A DNA stretch of 64,000 nt, taken from positions 1 through 64,000 of the forward strand of contig JAFEFC010000027.1 in assembly GCA_018240785.1 (NCBI GenBank), written 5' to 3'. Source of the DNA: Pseudomonadota bacterium (lineage in GTDB: Bacteria > Pseudomonadota > Gammaproteobacteria > Burkholderiales > Rhodocyclaceae). Shown in pieces: positions 18,598 through 27,977 of this stretch. Each line of letters opens with the position of its first letter. Position 1 is the stretch's first letter. The translations under genes and the position numbers were made by a program. The notes under the pieces were generated by a model, which did no database searches, was not told where the DNA came from, and saw nothing but the letters and a program-made list of their open reading frames with translations.

Positions 18598-20070
18598 ATG
18601 ATCAATGCCTCCCTCGTGGAACTGCGCCGCGCGCTCGACGCCCGGCAGGTTTCCAGCGTCGAGCTCGCCACGCTGTTCCTGGACCGCATCGCCGCGCTGA
18701 ACCCGCAACTGAACGCCTTCATCACCGTCGACCGTGACGGCGCGCTGACCGCCGCGCGCGCGGCCGACGCGCGCATCGCCGCCGGCGACGCAGGCCCGCT
18801 CACCGGCATTCCGCTCGCGCACAAGGACGTGTTCTGCACCGAAGGCGTGCTGACCACCTGCGCGTCGAAAATGCTCAGCAACTTCGTCAGCCCCTACGAC
18901 GCCCACGTCGTCAGCCTGTTGAAGGCCGCCGGCGCGGTAAGCCTGGGCAAGACCAACATGGACGAGTTCGCGATGGGCTCGTCGAACGAAAACTCCTTCT
19001 ATGGCCCGGTGAAGAACCCGTGGGACGCCACCCGCGTGCCCGGCGGCTCGAGCGGCGGTTCGGCCGCCGCGGTGGCCGCGCGCCTGGCACCGATCGCCAC
19101 CGGCACCGACACCGGCGGCTCGGTGCGCCAGCCGGCCTCGTTCTGCGGCATCACCGGCATCAAGCCGACCTACGGCCTGGTGAGCCGCTACGGCATGATC
19201 GCCTACGCCTCGTCTCTCGACCAGGGCGGCGCCTTCGGCGCCAGCGCCGAGGACTGTGCGCTGCTGCTGTCGGCGATGACCGGCTTCGACGAGCGCGACT
19301 CGACCAGCCTGGAACGCCCGGTCGAGGATTACGCCGCCGCGCTCGCCGCGCCGGCTGCAGGCAGGCCGCTCGAAGGCCTGCGCATCGGCCTGCCGCGCGA
19401 GTTCTTCGCCGAAGGCATGGCCGACGGCGTGCGCACTGCGGTCGAAGCGGCGCTGGCACAGTACCGCGCGCTCGGCGCGACCACCGTCGAGGTGTCGCTG
19501 CCCAACGCGAAGCTGGCGATCCCCGCCTATTACGTGATCGCGCCGGCGGAGTGCTCGAGCAACCTCAGCCGCTTCGACGGCGTGCGCTACGGCCACCGCG
19601 CCGGCGAATACACCGACCTCCCCGACATGTACGGCAAGAGCCGCGCCGAAGGCTTCGGCGCCGAAGTGAAGCGCCGCATCCTGGTGGGCACCTACGTGCT
19701 GTCGCACGGCTACTACGACGCCTACTACCTGCAGGCGCAGCGCCTGCGCCGGCTCATCGCCGAGGACTTCAAGGCGGCGCTGGCGCAATGCGACGTGATC
19801 GCCGGCCCGACCGTCCCCAACACCGCCTGGGCGCTCGGCGAAATGGCCGACGACCCGGTGCAGATGTACCTGTCGGACATCTACACCATCGCGGTGAACC
19901 TCGCCGGCCTGCCGGGCCTGTCGCACCCCTGCGGCTTCGACGCGCAAGGGCTGCCGGTCGGCCTGCAACTGGTGGGCGACTACTTCAGCGAGGCGCGCCT
20001 GCTGGCCACCACTCACCGCTTCCAGCAGGCCACCGACTGGCATCAGCGGCGGCCGGCGTGCGCCCGATGA
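18598..20070 (+). CDS. gatA: aspartyl/glutamyl-tRNA amidotransferase subunit A
   Basis: A 490-residue amidase-signature subunit that releases ammonia from glutamine for tRNA-dependent amidation. The start is the ATG at 18598 ([10 protein letters not shown]). Signature residues: catalytic lysine in [10 protein letters not shown], the Gly/Ser-rich stretch [14 protein letters not shown], and the cis-Ser/Ser nucleophile in [16 protein letters not shown]. The C-terminus ends in a basic RRPACAR tail. The stop codon overlaps the start of an unexpected lipoprotein gene rather than gatB. Confidence 0.97.
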   Translation: MINASLVELRRALDARQVSSVELATLFLDRIAALNPQLNAFITVDRDGALTAARAADARIAAGDAGPLTGIPLAHKDVFCTEGVLTTCASKMLSNFVSPYDAHVVSLLKAAGAVSLGKTNMDEFAMGSSNENSFYGPVKNPWDATRVPGGSSGGSAAAVAARLAPIATGTDTGGSVRQPASFCGITGIKPTYGLVSRYGMIAYASSLDQGGAFGASAEDCALLLSAMTGFDERDSTSLERPVEDYAAALAAPAAGRPLEGLRIGLPREFFAEGMADGVRTAVEAALAQYRALGATTVEVSLPNAKLAIPAYYVIAPAECSSNLSRFDGVRYGHRAGEYTDLPDMYGKSRAEGFGAEVKRRILVGTYVLSHGYYDAYYLQAQRLRRLIAEDFKAALAQCDVIAGPTVPNTAWALGEMADDPVQMYLSDIYTIAVNLAGLPGLSHPCGFDAQGLPVGLQLVGDYFSEARLLATTHRFQQATDWHQRRPACAR

Positions 20071-20543
20071 GCTCGCGCCGCATGTCGCACGCCGGCCGGC
20101 TCGGCGCCGTCGCCGCGGCCGTGCTGGCGGCGGCGTGCGCCACCCCGTCGCTGGAGCCCGGTATCGGCGTGTCGCACCCAGGCGGACGGCTGCAGCCGAT
20201 GCCGGTGCGGCCGCTCGACGTCAGGGCGGACTGCAGCTTCACCGACGAGGCGGGCTACGGCGCACGTGCCATGCTCGATGTCAGCTATGCCGAGGTGAAG
20301 GCCTTCTCGGCCACGGTGAACGTGCCCAGGCGCGGCAGTTGCCGCATCGACGGCGAGTTCGCCCAGGTGAAGCGCACGCCGCACGTCGAACTGCGTGCGC
20401 GTGACGGCTGCACCGTCAGCATGTGGGAACAGGGCGAGCAGGTCACCGTCGCCTTCACCCACTGCGCCAGCCGCTGCACCGCCGGCACCTTCGACTACGT
20501 GTGGCCGATCATCGTCGATCGCCGCACCGGCCAGTGCCACTGA
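20067..20543 (+). CDS. small lipoprotein encoded inside the gat operon
   Basis: A 158-residue protein that starts with ATGA overlapping the gatA stop, so translation is probably coupled. An N-terminal basic stretch and hydrophobic run end in the lipobox LAAAC (Cys at about 29), which predicts a lipidated envelope protein. The mature part is about 130 residues, mostly beta-like, with five further cysteines ([36 protein letters not shown]) that could form disulfides. I do not recognise the family. Its product acts outside the cytoplasm while its neighbours act on tRNA, so the linkage is probably expression-based. Confidence 0.8.
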   Translation: MSSRRMSHAGRLGAVAAAVLAAACATPSLEPGIGVSHPGGRLQPMPVRPLDVRADCSFTDEAGYGARAMLDVSYAEVKAFSATVNVPRRGSCRIDGEFAQVKRTPHVELRARDGCTVSMWEQGEQVTVAFTHCASRCTAGTFDYVWPIIVDRRTGQCH

Positions 20544-20613
20544 GGCCGGGCCGCACAACCGAATTTGATGCGCGGCCGCCGTCGGGCGGCTGCAGGCAGG
20601 AACGGAAACGACC

Positions 20614-22074
20614 ATGAGCAGAACCGATTGGGAAGTCGTCATCGGGCTGGAAGTGCATGCCCAGCTCAACACCGCCAGCAAGATCTTCTCCGGCGCCAGC
20701 ACCGCCTTCGGCGCCGAGCCCAACCGCCAGACGAGTGCGGTGGACATCGCGCTGCCCGGCGTGCTGCCGGTGCTCAACCGCGGCGCGGTCGAGCGCGCGA
20801 TCCGCTTCGGCCTGGCGATCGGCGCCCATGTGGCGCCGACCAGCGTGTTCGCGCGCAAGAACTACTTCTACCCCGATCTCCCCAAGGGCTACCAGATCAG
20901 CCAGTTCGAGCTGCCGGTGGTGCAGGGCGGCGAGATCACGATCCGCGTCGGCGAAGGCGACAAGGCGTATGAGAAGACGGTGCGCCTGACCCGCGCCCAC
21001 CTCGAGGAAGATGCCGGCAAGAGCCTGCACGAGGACTTCCACGGCATGACGGGCATCGACCTCAACCGCGCCGGCACGCCGCTGCTCGAGATCGTGTCGG
21101 AGCCGGACATGCGCTCGTCGGCCGAGGCGGTGGCCTACGCGCGCGCGCTGCACGCGCTGGTGCGCTGGATCGACATCTGCGACGGCAACATGCAGGAAGG
21201 CTCGTTCCGCTGCGACGCCAACGTGTCGGTGCGGCACAAGGGCGCGACCGCATTCGGCACCCGGCGCGAGATCAAGAACCTGAACTCCTTCCGCTTCCTG
21301 CAGCAGGCGATCGACTACGAGGTGCAATGGCAGATCGCCACCATCGAGGACGGCGGCAGGATCCAGCAGGCCACCGTGCTGTTCGATCCCGACAGCGGCG
21401 AGACGCGCATGATGCGCTCGAAGGAAGACGCGCACGATTACCGCTACTTCCCCGACCCCGACCTGCTGCCGCTGATGATTTCGGACGAGTGGAAGGCGCG
21501 CGTGCAGGCGGACATGCCCGAGCTGCCGGGTGCGATGAAGGCCCGCTTCATGGACGAATGGGGCCTGTCCGCCTACGACGCCACAACGCTGACCGCTTCC
21601 AAGGAAGTCGCGGACTTCTATCAGGCGACGGTATCGTTCTCTGGCGCCGGGCTGGCGAAGCCCTGCGCCAACTGGGTGATGGGCGACCTCGCCGCGCGCC
21701 TGAACAAGGCCGAGCTCGACGTGTCCGCGTCACCGGTGTCGCCGGCACAGCTCGCCGGCCTGGTGGCACGCATCGCCGACAACACCATCTCCAACGCGAT
21801 CGGCAAGAAGGTGTTCGAGGCGTTGTGGAACGGCGAAGGCGCGACGGCCGATGAAATCATCGACAGGCAGGGCCTGAAGCAGGTCACCGACAGCGGCGCG
21901 ATCGAGGCCATCATCGACGAGGTGCTGGCGGCCAACGCGAAGTCGGTGGAGGAGTTCCGTGCCGGCAAGGAGAAGGCCTTCAACGCGCTGGTCGGCCAGG
22001 CAATGAAGGCCAGCAAGGGCAAGGCCAACCCGGCGCAGGTGAATGAGGTTTTGAGGAAGAAACTGGGCGGCTGA
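20614..22074 (+). CDS. gatB: aspartyl/glutamyl-tRNA amidotransferase subunit B
   Basis: A 486-residue GatB that binds and activates misacylated tRNA with ATP before amidation with ammonia from GatA. It opens with [20 protein letters not shown] and carries the cradle sequences [18 protein letters not shown], the kinase-like ATP site ([29 protein letters not shown]) and the C-terminal helical plus tail YqeY-type domain from about 330. The length is typical. It follows the lipoprotein gene by 70 bp. Confidence 0.97.
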   Translation: MSRTDWEVVIGLEVHAQLNTASKIFSGASTAFGAEPNRQTSAVDIALPGVLPVLNRGAVERAIRFGLAIGAHVAPTSVFARKNYFYPDLPKGYQISQFELPVVQGGEITIRVGEGDKAYEKTVRLTRAHLEEDAGKSLHEDFHGMTGIDLNRAGTPLLEIVSEPDMRSSAEAVAYARALHALVRWIDICDGNMQEGSFRCDANVSVRHKGATAFGTRREIKNLNSFRFLQQAIDYEVQWQIATIEDGGRIQQATVLFDPDSGETRMMRSKEDAHDYRYFPDPDLLPLMISDEWKARVQADMPELPGAMKARFMDEWGLSAYDATTLTASKEVADFYQATVSFSGAGLAKPCANWVMGDLAARLNKAELDVSASPVSPAQLAGLVARIADNTISNAIGKKVFEALWNGEGATADEIIDRQGLKQVTDSGAIEAIIDEVLAANAKSVEEFRAGKEKAFNALVGQAMKASKGKANPAQVNEVLRKKLGG

Positions 22075-22116
22075 GGCAAGCCGCCGCCGACTGTCGGAGC
22101 GCGGGGCCGAACGCCT

Positions 22117-22230
22117 CGAATCCGGTCCGCAGCGGGGGATGCGCTCCACGTCCTGCGCAACTCGACCTCGCTGCGCTCGGGACTCGGACAGTGCTCGTCC
22201 GCTCCACGCATCCCCCGCCGCAGACCTGCC
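22117..22230. repeat. dispersed palindromic element, copy A
   Basis: A 114-bp intergenic block after gatB. Its ends are near-perfect inverted repeats (GGTCCGCAGCGGGGGATGCG against the complement of the right end, 18 of 20 matching), and it contains CTCGCTGCGCTCGG in the middle. A second copy lies at 43069-43185 with most positions conserved. It occupies nearly half of the 297-bp gap between gatB and the next gene; the rest of the gap shows nothing else recognisable. It has no coding capacity and looks like a REP/MITE-type sequence. Confidence 0.8.
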
Positions 22231-22371
22231 TCATCGCCAGCTCCCGCCGGCCGCCCCCAGCCCGGATTTCCAGCGCACCGGAGAGAGCCTGGCATCCCGA
22301 TCGAACGAAGCCGTCCCACCCGCACGCAGCTACAATCCGCTTCGGGACAACGCTCCTCAGGAGACGAACCG

Positions 22372-23196
22372 ATGTGCCAGCTCCTCGGCATGAACTGCAA
22401 CGTGCCGACCGACATCTGCTTCTCGTTCGCGGGCTTTCGCGCCCGCGGCGGGCTCACCGACCATCACCGCGATGGGTGGGGCATCGCCTTCTTCGAGGGC
22501 GCCGGCGCGCGCGTCTTCCTCGATCCCTGCGCCAGCGCCTCGTCGCCCGTCGCCGAACTGGTGCGCAGCTACCCGATCCGCTCGGTGAACGTCATCGCCC
22601 ACATCCGCAAGGCCACTCAGGGCGAAGTGAAGCTGGAGAACACCCACCCCTTCCAGCGCGAGCTGTGGGGGCGCTACTGGATTTTCGCCCATAACGGCAA
22701 CCTGCTCGACTATCAGCCGGCACTGTCGGGCCGCTTCCTGCCGGTGGGCAGCACCGATTCCGAGCGCGCCTTCTGCCACATCCTGGACACGCTGGCGCAG
22801 CGTTTCCCCGAGGGCCCGCCCTCGCCCGCCGCATTGCACGCCGCCCTGCGCGAACTGGCGACGACGATCGGCAGCCACGGCGAATTCAACTTCCTGCTGT
22901 CGGACGGCGAACGCCTCTTCGCGCACTGCTCGTCGCGTCTGTGCTACGTGGTGCGCAAGGCCCCCTTCCCGGTCGCCCACCTCGCCGACGAGGACGTGTC
23001 GGTGGACTTCAACGAGGTGACCTCGCCCACCGACCGCGTCGCCATCATCGTTACTACGCCGCTCACCGACAACGAGGCCTGGCAGCAGATTCCGCCGGGC
23101 ACGCTGCTGGCATTCCACGACGGCGAGCCCGAAGCGCTGGGCGAAACGGCCACCGTGGCGGCGCCGGCTGCCTGCCGCCTCTCGTCGCGTGCGTAA
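22372..23196 (+). CDS. class II glutamine amidotransferase (YafJ type)
   Basis: A 274-residue N-terminal-nucleophile amidohydrolase. Met1 is followed directly by Cys2, the catalytic nucleophile after Met removal. Further GATase-II features are DHHRDGWGIAFFEG, the oxyanion/arginine segment NVIAHIRKAT and FAHNGNL. There is no attached synthase domain, so it belongs to the stand-alone YafJ family, whose acceptor substrate is unknown. A 16-bp gap of unrelated sequence separates it from the HIT promoter region. Confidence 0.88.
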   Translation: MCQLLGMNCNVPTDICFSFAGFRARGGLTDHHRDGWGIAFFEGAGARVFLDPCASASSPVAELVRSYPIRSVNVIAHIRKATQGEVKLENTHPFQRELWGRYWIFAHNGNLLDYQPALSGRFLPVGSTDSERAFCHILDTLAQRFPEGPPSPAALHAALRELATTIGSHGEFNFLLSDGERLFAHCSSRLCYVVRKAPFPVAHLADEDVSVDFNEVTSPTDRVAIIVTTPLTDNEAWQQIPPGTLLAFHDGEPEALGETATVAAPAACRLSSRA

Positions 23197-23282
23197 ATGT
23201 TCCCCGTACGCGCATCGCCGTCACGGTAAAGTTATGGGCCGTTCATTCCCAGTCCGCCTTCTCCATCCGCCGCGAGCCCTTC

Positions 23283-23708
23283 ATGGATTGTCCGCTGTGC
23301 GCTGCGCTGTCCCGCGCCGAAAGCGCTGAAACCCTGCTGTTCGAGGACGAGCTCTGCCGTGTGATCCGCGTCGATGACGCGTTCTATCCCGGCTTTTGCC
23401 GGGTGCTGTGCAAGCAGCACGTGGCCGAGATGACCGAGCTCGCGCCGCACCAGCGCCACCACCTGATGGACGTCGTGTTCGCCACCGAGCAGGCGCTGCG
23501 CGAGTCGATGAACCCGGACAAGATCAACCTCGCGAGCTTCGGCAACATGGTGCCGCACCTGCACTGGCATGTCATTCCGCGCTTCCGTGACGATCGGCAC
23601 TTTCCCGAGCCGACCTGGGGCGCCCCCCAACGCAACGGCGCAGTGCATGCCGCGCCGCCGACGGCCGCGCTCGCCCGATCCATCGCTGCAGCACTGACGC
23701 ACGGCTGA
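23283..23708 (+). CDS. HIT-family nucleotide hydrolase/transferase
   Basis: A 141-residue histidine-triad protein. The start is the ATG at 23283 (MDCPLCAAL), which keeps a CxxC pair at residues 3-6 often seen at the N-terminus of HIT proteins. The catalytic triad is in HLHWHVIPRF, with NLASFGNMVPHLH before it. Such proteins hydrolyse nucleotide-phosphoramidates or dinucleoside polyphosphates; the substrate cannot be read here. The C-terminal end is Ala-rich. Confidence 0.9.
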   Translation: MDCPLCAALSRAESAETLLFEDELCRVIRVDDAFYPGFCRVLCKQHVAEMTELAPHQRHHLMDVVFATEQALRESMNPDKINLASFGNMVPHLHWHVIPRFRDDRHFPEPTWGAPQRNGAVHAAPPTAALARSIAAALTHG

Positions 23709-23733
23709 TCCCGCCACGCGTACGAGCCCAGAC

Positions 23734-25347
23734 ATGAACTTCCGTAATCCGGCCGACTGCCTGAACCTGCTGCGGCACCTGCCTCCGACCGACATCGCCG
23801 CGAACCACGCGACGCTGTGCACGATGATGGCGGACCTGCTCGCGTCCATGCCTGCGCCCAACCAGCATCTCGAAGTCCTCGAAGCCGCACGTGATCTCGT
23901 GGTCTTCACGCAGGCCGAGATGGCCAGGCGCTACGCCACGCGCCCGGTCGCGCCCGACAGCGCAGAGCACGACACGCTGTTGCGGGTTGCGGGTTTGTGG
24001 CGGGACCTGGCGCGCTCGTACGCCCGGATCGCACGCAGCGATGCCGAACAGGGCACGCTTGAAGACCAGCGGGTACTGCTCGCCCAGCGGCGCGTGCACT
24101 GCGCCGGCATGGTGCTGGCGGAGTATTACCGCGCACACCTGGCCGTGCCGCCTGGCTGCTGGGCCGAGGTGCACGAGTGCTACGCGGCTGCCCGGCAGGC
24201 CGGCATCGAAGGCATCCGCGTCGCCGATCCGTCGAACGAACTCTGGAAGGCGCAGAGCCCACGCGAAGCCTATGTCTCCATCTTGCTGCTCGACCTCGCC
24301 AACCCCTACGGCCGCGATGCCCGCGAATTGAACTGGATCCTGCGCTGGGCGCAGCGTTTCGCACCATATTGCAGCCTCAGCGCGGAACTCGAGGACCACA
24401 AGGCCAACGTCTATGCGCTGGATCTGGCCGGCGACCGCGGTCTGGGTCCAGTTGGCCTGCTGCCTCGCACCGACGGTCTGCTGCGCTTCGACGGCAGCGC
24501 ACTTGCAAACCAGATCCGCGGCGTGCTTGCGCAATTCAAGCAGGGCGTCAAGCCGGCCTCGCTCGGCCTGGGCGATGACTGCTCGCGCGACGTCTGTGCG
24601 CGGCTTCTGGTTTCGCTGTACCGGCCCTGGGGGCTGTCGTCGTCCGGGCGGCGTTTCCCACGCCGCACGACCACCGGCGAGATCGGGATGACCGCGGACT
24701 GGCTGGCCATCGGCTTCGGCATCGCCGGCAAGACTTTCGAACAGCCGCGCACCGCGCGGCCCCACGGCAGCGTGCTCGACGACATTTCGCTGCTGACATT
24801 CGGCGAGCGCGTCCCGCACGCCAGCACGCCCACGGCGGACACGCCGGAGCACCGCCGGCAACAGGCGGAGCGCCTGGGCCTCGCCTGCGAGCAGTGGAAG
24901 CTGCTGGACCAGTCTGTCGGCGGCTTTCGCCTCGAGCAGGCCACCCGTGTCGACGCCGTCGAACAGCACCAGCTTGTCGGCGTGCTGCCCCGGAATGGCG
25001 AGCTCATGCTGCTGGGCAAGATCAGTTGGCTGATGTTCAGGAGCGATGGCCGCCTGGAGGCGGGCGTGCATCTGCTGTCCGGCGTTCCGCGCGTGGTTGC
25101 CGTACGACCGGTCGTCGCCCAGGGGCGGCTGCCGGCCTTTCAGCAAGGATTCGCGCTTCCAGCCAGCCCCGCGCTGAAGACGGATGCATCGCTGATCCTG
25201 CCTTGCGGCTGGTACCAGCGCGATCGCGAGATCGAGATCCGCGAAGGCGAAGCCACACCGCGTCGGTTGCGGCTCACCAAGCTCGCGTTGCGCGGCGCCA
25301 ATTTCGATCAGGCCTGTTTCGAGCCCTCGGCGGTCAATCCTGCGTGA
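23734..25347 (+). CDS. unknown 537-residue cytoplasmic protein
   Basis: I cannot name this protein with certainty. It has no signal peptide or membrane helix. Residues about 1-250 look all-helical (DIAANHATLCTMMADLLASM; GVLAQFKQGVKPASLGLGD), with conserved-looking tracts such as LLLDLANPYGRDARELNWIL. Residues about 430-530 are beta-rich (RLEAGVHLLSGVPRVVAVRP; ASLILPCGWYQRDREIEI) and could be a PilZ-like barrel, although an RxxxR plus DxSxxG pair is not evident. Its last 14 bases overlap the phoR 3' end on the other strand. Confidence 0.8.
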   Translation: MNFRNPADCLNLLRHLPPTDIAANHATLCTMMADLLASMPAPNQHLEVLEAARDLVVFTQAEMARRYATRPVAPDSAEHDTLLRVAGLWRDLARSYARIARSDAEQGTLEDQRVLLAQRRVHCAGMVLAEYYRAHLAVPPGCWAEVHECYAAARQAGIEGIRVADPSNELWKAQSPREAYVSILLLDLANPYGRDARELNWILRWAQRFAPYCSLSAELEDHKANVYALDLAGDRGLGPVGLLPRTDGLLRFDGSALANQIRGVLAQFKQGVKPASLGLGDDCSRDVCARLLVSLYRPWGLSSSGRRFPRRTTTGEIGMTADWLAIGFGIAGKTFEQPRTARPHGSVLDDISLLTFGERVPHASTPTADTPEHRRQQAERLGLACEQWKLLDQSVGGFRLEQATRVDAVEQHQLVGVLPRNGELMLLGKISWLMFRSDGRLEAGVHLLSGVPRVVAVRPVVAQGRLPAFQQGFALPASPALKTDASLILPCGWYQRDREIEIREGEATPRRLRLTKLALRGANFDQACFEPSAVNPA

Positions 25348-26653
25348 TGCGCGCGGACGGAAAGTGCACCGTGAAACGGCTGCCCGCGCCCGGAAGGCTA
25401 TGGACCGCGAGGTCGGCCTGGTGGCGGGTGAGGATGTGCTTGACGATGGCCAGCCCCAGGCCGGTGCCGCCAGTCTCGCGCGAGCGCCCGCGGTCGACGC
25501 GGTAGAAGCGCTCGGTGAGGCGAGGGATGTGGTCGGCCTCGATGCCGATGCCATCGTCCTGAACCCAGAATTCGCCGCCTCCGTTCGTCGTGAGGCGCCA
25601 GCCCATCTCGATATGCCCGCCGGCAGGGGTGTAGCGCACCGCGTTGCTCGCCAGGTTGGCGACGGCGCTGTGCAACTCCTTGTAGCTGCCATGCAGCACG
25701 CCGCCCCCTTCCAGCTTCAGCGTGACCGCATGTCGCCCGGCGGACAGCAGCTCGGTCTCCTTGTGCACCTCATGCATCAGGTCGGCCGCCTCGACCTCTT
25801 CCTCCACCGGCGCCGGCGCACCGGTCTCGAGCGCCGACAAGGTCAGCAGGTCGTCGATCAGCCTGCGCATGCGCCCTGACTGCTCGTGGGCGAGTGTCAG
25901 GTAGCGATGAACGTCCTCACGGGCGAAGTCGTCGAGGCCATCGGTCAGGGTTTCGAGGAAGCCCTCGATGACGGTCAGCGGCGTGCGCAGCTCGTGCGAC
26001 ACGTTGGCGACGAAATCGCGCCGCATCGTTTCCAGCCGTTCCAGCTGCGAGATGTCGCGCGACAGGACCAGGTACTGGTCGTCGCCGAACGGAATCACCT
26101 GCACCTGCAGGGTCAGGCCCGCGCCCCGGCCGACGTGCATGACCAGCGTTTCACCGTAGTGCCGCGCGTTCAGGTAGCGCACGAAGTCGGGATTGCGCAC
26201 GAGGTGCGTCACCGGCGCGCCGAGGTCGCGCGCGCGGTCGAGGCCGAAATGCTGCTCCGCCCTGGCGTTGAGCCATTCGATGGTGTCGTCGCTGGACAGA
26301 TACAGCACGCCGTCGGGCATCGCCTGGCTGGCGCTCTGGAAGCGCTCCAGCGCGTGCGCGAGGCGATCGCGCACCTCGTAAGACTGGCGCGTACGCCGAT
26401 CGAACTCCGCAAACACCCGCCCCCAGTAGCCACGCGCCGCAGGCACGGGCGTGCCGATGGGCTCGCGCGTCCACAACAGCAGACGGCGAAGCTGGAAGCG
26501 GTCATGGAGAACGAAAGCGACCAGGCCGGCGATGCAGACCGCCACGCTCCATCCCACGCCGACAATGACGAGCACGAGCAGCGAGACGAAGAACAGCAGG
26601 CTCAGCACGGCAAGCGCGCTGGTCCACACATAACGGAGCGAACGGATGATCAT
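25334..26653 (-). CDS. phoR: phosphate regulon sensor kinase PhoR
   Basis: A 439-residue membrane histidine kinase. Two closely spaced N-terminal helices (residues about 8-50) form the PhoR-type anchor without a large periplasmic domain, then DUF3329-like and PAS segments (about 100-200), the HisKA box with H220 in VSHELRTPLT, and the ATPase domain with N, G1 (QDDGIGIE) and G2 (GTGLGLAIVK) boxes. It reads the activity of the Pst/PhoU system and phosphorylates PhoB. It is 33 bp after phoB. Confidence 0.93.
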   Translation of the reverse strand: MIIRSLRYVWTSALAVLSLLFFVSLLVLVIVGVGWSVAVCIAGLVAFVLHDRFQLRRLLLWTREPIGTPVPAARGYWGRVFAEFDRRTRQSYEVRDRLAHALERFQSASQAMPDGVLYLSSDDTIEWLNARAEQHFGLDRARDLGAPVTHLVRNPDFVRYLNARHYGETLVMHVGRGAGLTLQVQVIPFGDDQYLVLSRDISQLERLETMRRDFVANVSHELRTPLTVIEGFLETLTDGLDDFAREDVHRYLTLAHEQSGRMRRLIDDLLTLSALETGAPAPVEEEVEAADLMHEVHKETELLSAGRHAVTLKLEGGGVLHGSYKELHSAVANLASNAVRYTPAGGHIEMGWRLTTNGGGEFWVQDDGIGIEADHIPRLTERFYRVDRGRSRETGGTGLGLAIVKHILTRHQADLAVHSLPGAGSRFTVHFPSARITQD

Positions 26654-26686
26654 GCCGGCGCGTGCAAGGAGGGGATCCGACAGCGA

Positions 26687-27397
26687 TTATCGCGCCGGCG
26701 CAGCCTGCTGGGCCTGCGTCGACAGGCGATAACCGCTGCCGCGCACCGTCTGGATGAGCGCATCGTGCCCGCCTGGCTCGAGCGCGCAACGCAGGCGACG
26801 GATGTGCACATCCACCGTGCGCTCCTCGACGAAGACATGGTCGCCCCACACCTGGTCGAGCAATTGCGCGCGCGAATGCACGCGCTCGGGGTGCGTCATG
26901 AGGAAATGCAGCAGGCGGAATTCGGTCGGTCCCAGCGCCAGCGTCTGGTCGTCGGCACTGACCCTGTGCGTGACCGGGTCGAGCCGCAGGCCGCCGACCT
27001 CGACGGCATCCTCGGTCGCCTGCGGGGCGCGCCGGCGCAGCACGGCCTTGATGCGTGCGACGAGCTCGCGCGGGCTGAATGGTTTGGTGACGTAATCGTC
27101 GGCGCCGGTCTCGAGACCGACGACCTTGTCCTGCTCCTCGCCGCGCGCGGTGAGCATGATGATGGGCACGTTGCGCGTGCGCTCGTCGGCACGCAGCCGG
27201 CGGGCGAACTCGATACCCGAGGCGCCGGGCAGCATCCAGTCGAGCAGCACGAGGTCCGGCAAGGCTTCACGCACGAGGCGGCCGGCGATCTCCGCATCGG
27301 CGGCACGCACGACATGATGCCCGGCACGCGCCAGGTTGGCGGCAATCAGTTCCTGGATGGCCGGCTCGTCCTCGACGAGCAGGATGTTGGCTGGCAT
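26687..27397 (-). CDS. phoB: phosphate regulon response regulator PhoB
   Basis: A 236-residue OmpR/PhoB-type regulator. The receiver domain carries the acidic pair E9/D10, phosphoacceptor D53 (LLDWMLPG), Thr and Lys switch residues (MLTARG, VTKPFS), and the winged-helix DNA-binding domain runs from about 135 ([31 protein letters not shown]). With PhoR it turns on the phosphate-starvation regulon. A Pho-box-like sequence lies 43-60 bp upstream of its start. Confidence 0.94.
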   Translation of the reverse strand: MPANILLVEDEPAIQELIAANLARAGHHVVRAADAEIAGRLVREALPDLVLLDWMLPGASGIEFARRLRADERTRNVPIIMLTARGEEQDKVVGLETGADDYVTKPFSPRELVARIKAVLRRRAPQATEDAVEVGGLRLDPVTHRVSADDQTLALGPTEFRLLHFLMTHPERVHSRAQLLDQVWGDHVFVEERTVDVHIRRLRCALEPGGHDALIQTVRGSGYRLSTQAQQAAPAR

Positions 27398-27439
27398 GGT
27401 CTCACTCCGCAGTCATTTGGCGCAGTGTATTGCAGCCGT

Positions 27440-27463
27440 TTGACCATTTGATGACACGTCATC
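27440..27463 (-). promoter_or_regulatory. phoB: possible Pho box / palindrome upstream of phoB
   Basis: Read on the minus strand, GTGTCATCAAATGGTCAA (27457-27440) resembles a Pho box, whose half-sites are CTGTCAT separated by an AT-rich spacer of 4 bp. It overlaps a perfect palindrome with 6-bp arms, GATGAC-AC-GTCATC (27450-27463). Its place ahead of phoB fits auto-activation. The match is partial, one half-site better than the other. Confidence 0.4.
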
Positions 27464-27547
27464 AGCGTGAAATGCGCCGCCCCGCGCCGCGGAAGGGGGT
27501 GGTCGATTCGGGTATGATGATCACCCCCGTAGACCGAGGCTGCTGCC

Positions 27548-27970
27548 ATGGCCGGACTGGACCAGGACACCCCGCTTCCCACCGAGATCACGCTGCACCG
27601 CAAGTCGCGCGTGCTCGAGATCGCCTTCGACGACGGCAGCCGCTTCCAGCTGCCGTTCGAATTCCTGCGCGTGTATTCCCCCTCGGCGGAAGTGCGCGGC
27701 CATGGCCCGGGTCAGGAGACCCTGCAGCAGGGCAAGCGCGACGTCGACGTGCTGAGCCTGGAGCCCGTGGGCAACTACGCGGTGAAGCCGGGTTTCTCCG
27801 ACGGCCACGACAGCGGACTCTATTCCTGGGACTACCTCTACATGCTGGGCCGTGAGCAGGAGCGGCTGTGGAGCGAGTATCTCGCGCGCCTCGAGCGCGA
27901 AGGCGGCACCCGCGATCCGGCGAAAGTCCCGCCGCCCGCACCGAAGGGCGGCTGCGGGCATCACCACTGA
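27548..27970 (+). CDS. DUF971 (GBBH-like N-terminal) protein
   Basis: A 140-residue protein of the DUF971 family, the small domain also found at the N-terminus of gamma-butyrobetaine hydroxylase ([59 protein letters not shown]). The catalytic dioxygenase part is absent. The C-terminus GGCGHHH could bind metal. It sits 7 bp upstream of ubiE, a common pairing in betaproteobacteria; the biochemical role is not known. A TATGAT -10-like hexamer precedes it at about 27511-27516. Confidence 0.9.
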   Translation: MAGLDQDTPLPTEITLHRKSRVLEIAFDDGSRFQLPFEFLRVYSPSAEVRGHGPGQETLQQGKRDVDVLSLEPVGNYAVKPGFSDGHDSGLYSWDYLYMLGREQERLWSEYLARLEREGGTRDPAKVPPPAPKGGCGHHH

Positions 27971-27977
27971 GCAGATC

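Noticed and set aside
27548-27970. Gamma-butyrobetaine hydroxylase
   Set aside because: Only the small N-terminal-type domain (DUF971) is present; the iron/2-oxoglutarate dioxygenase part is absent.
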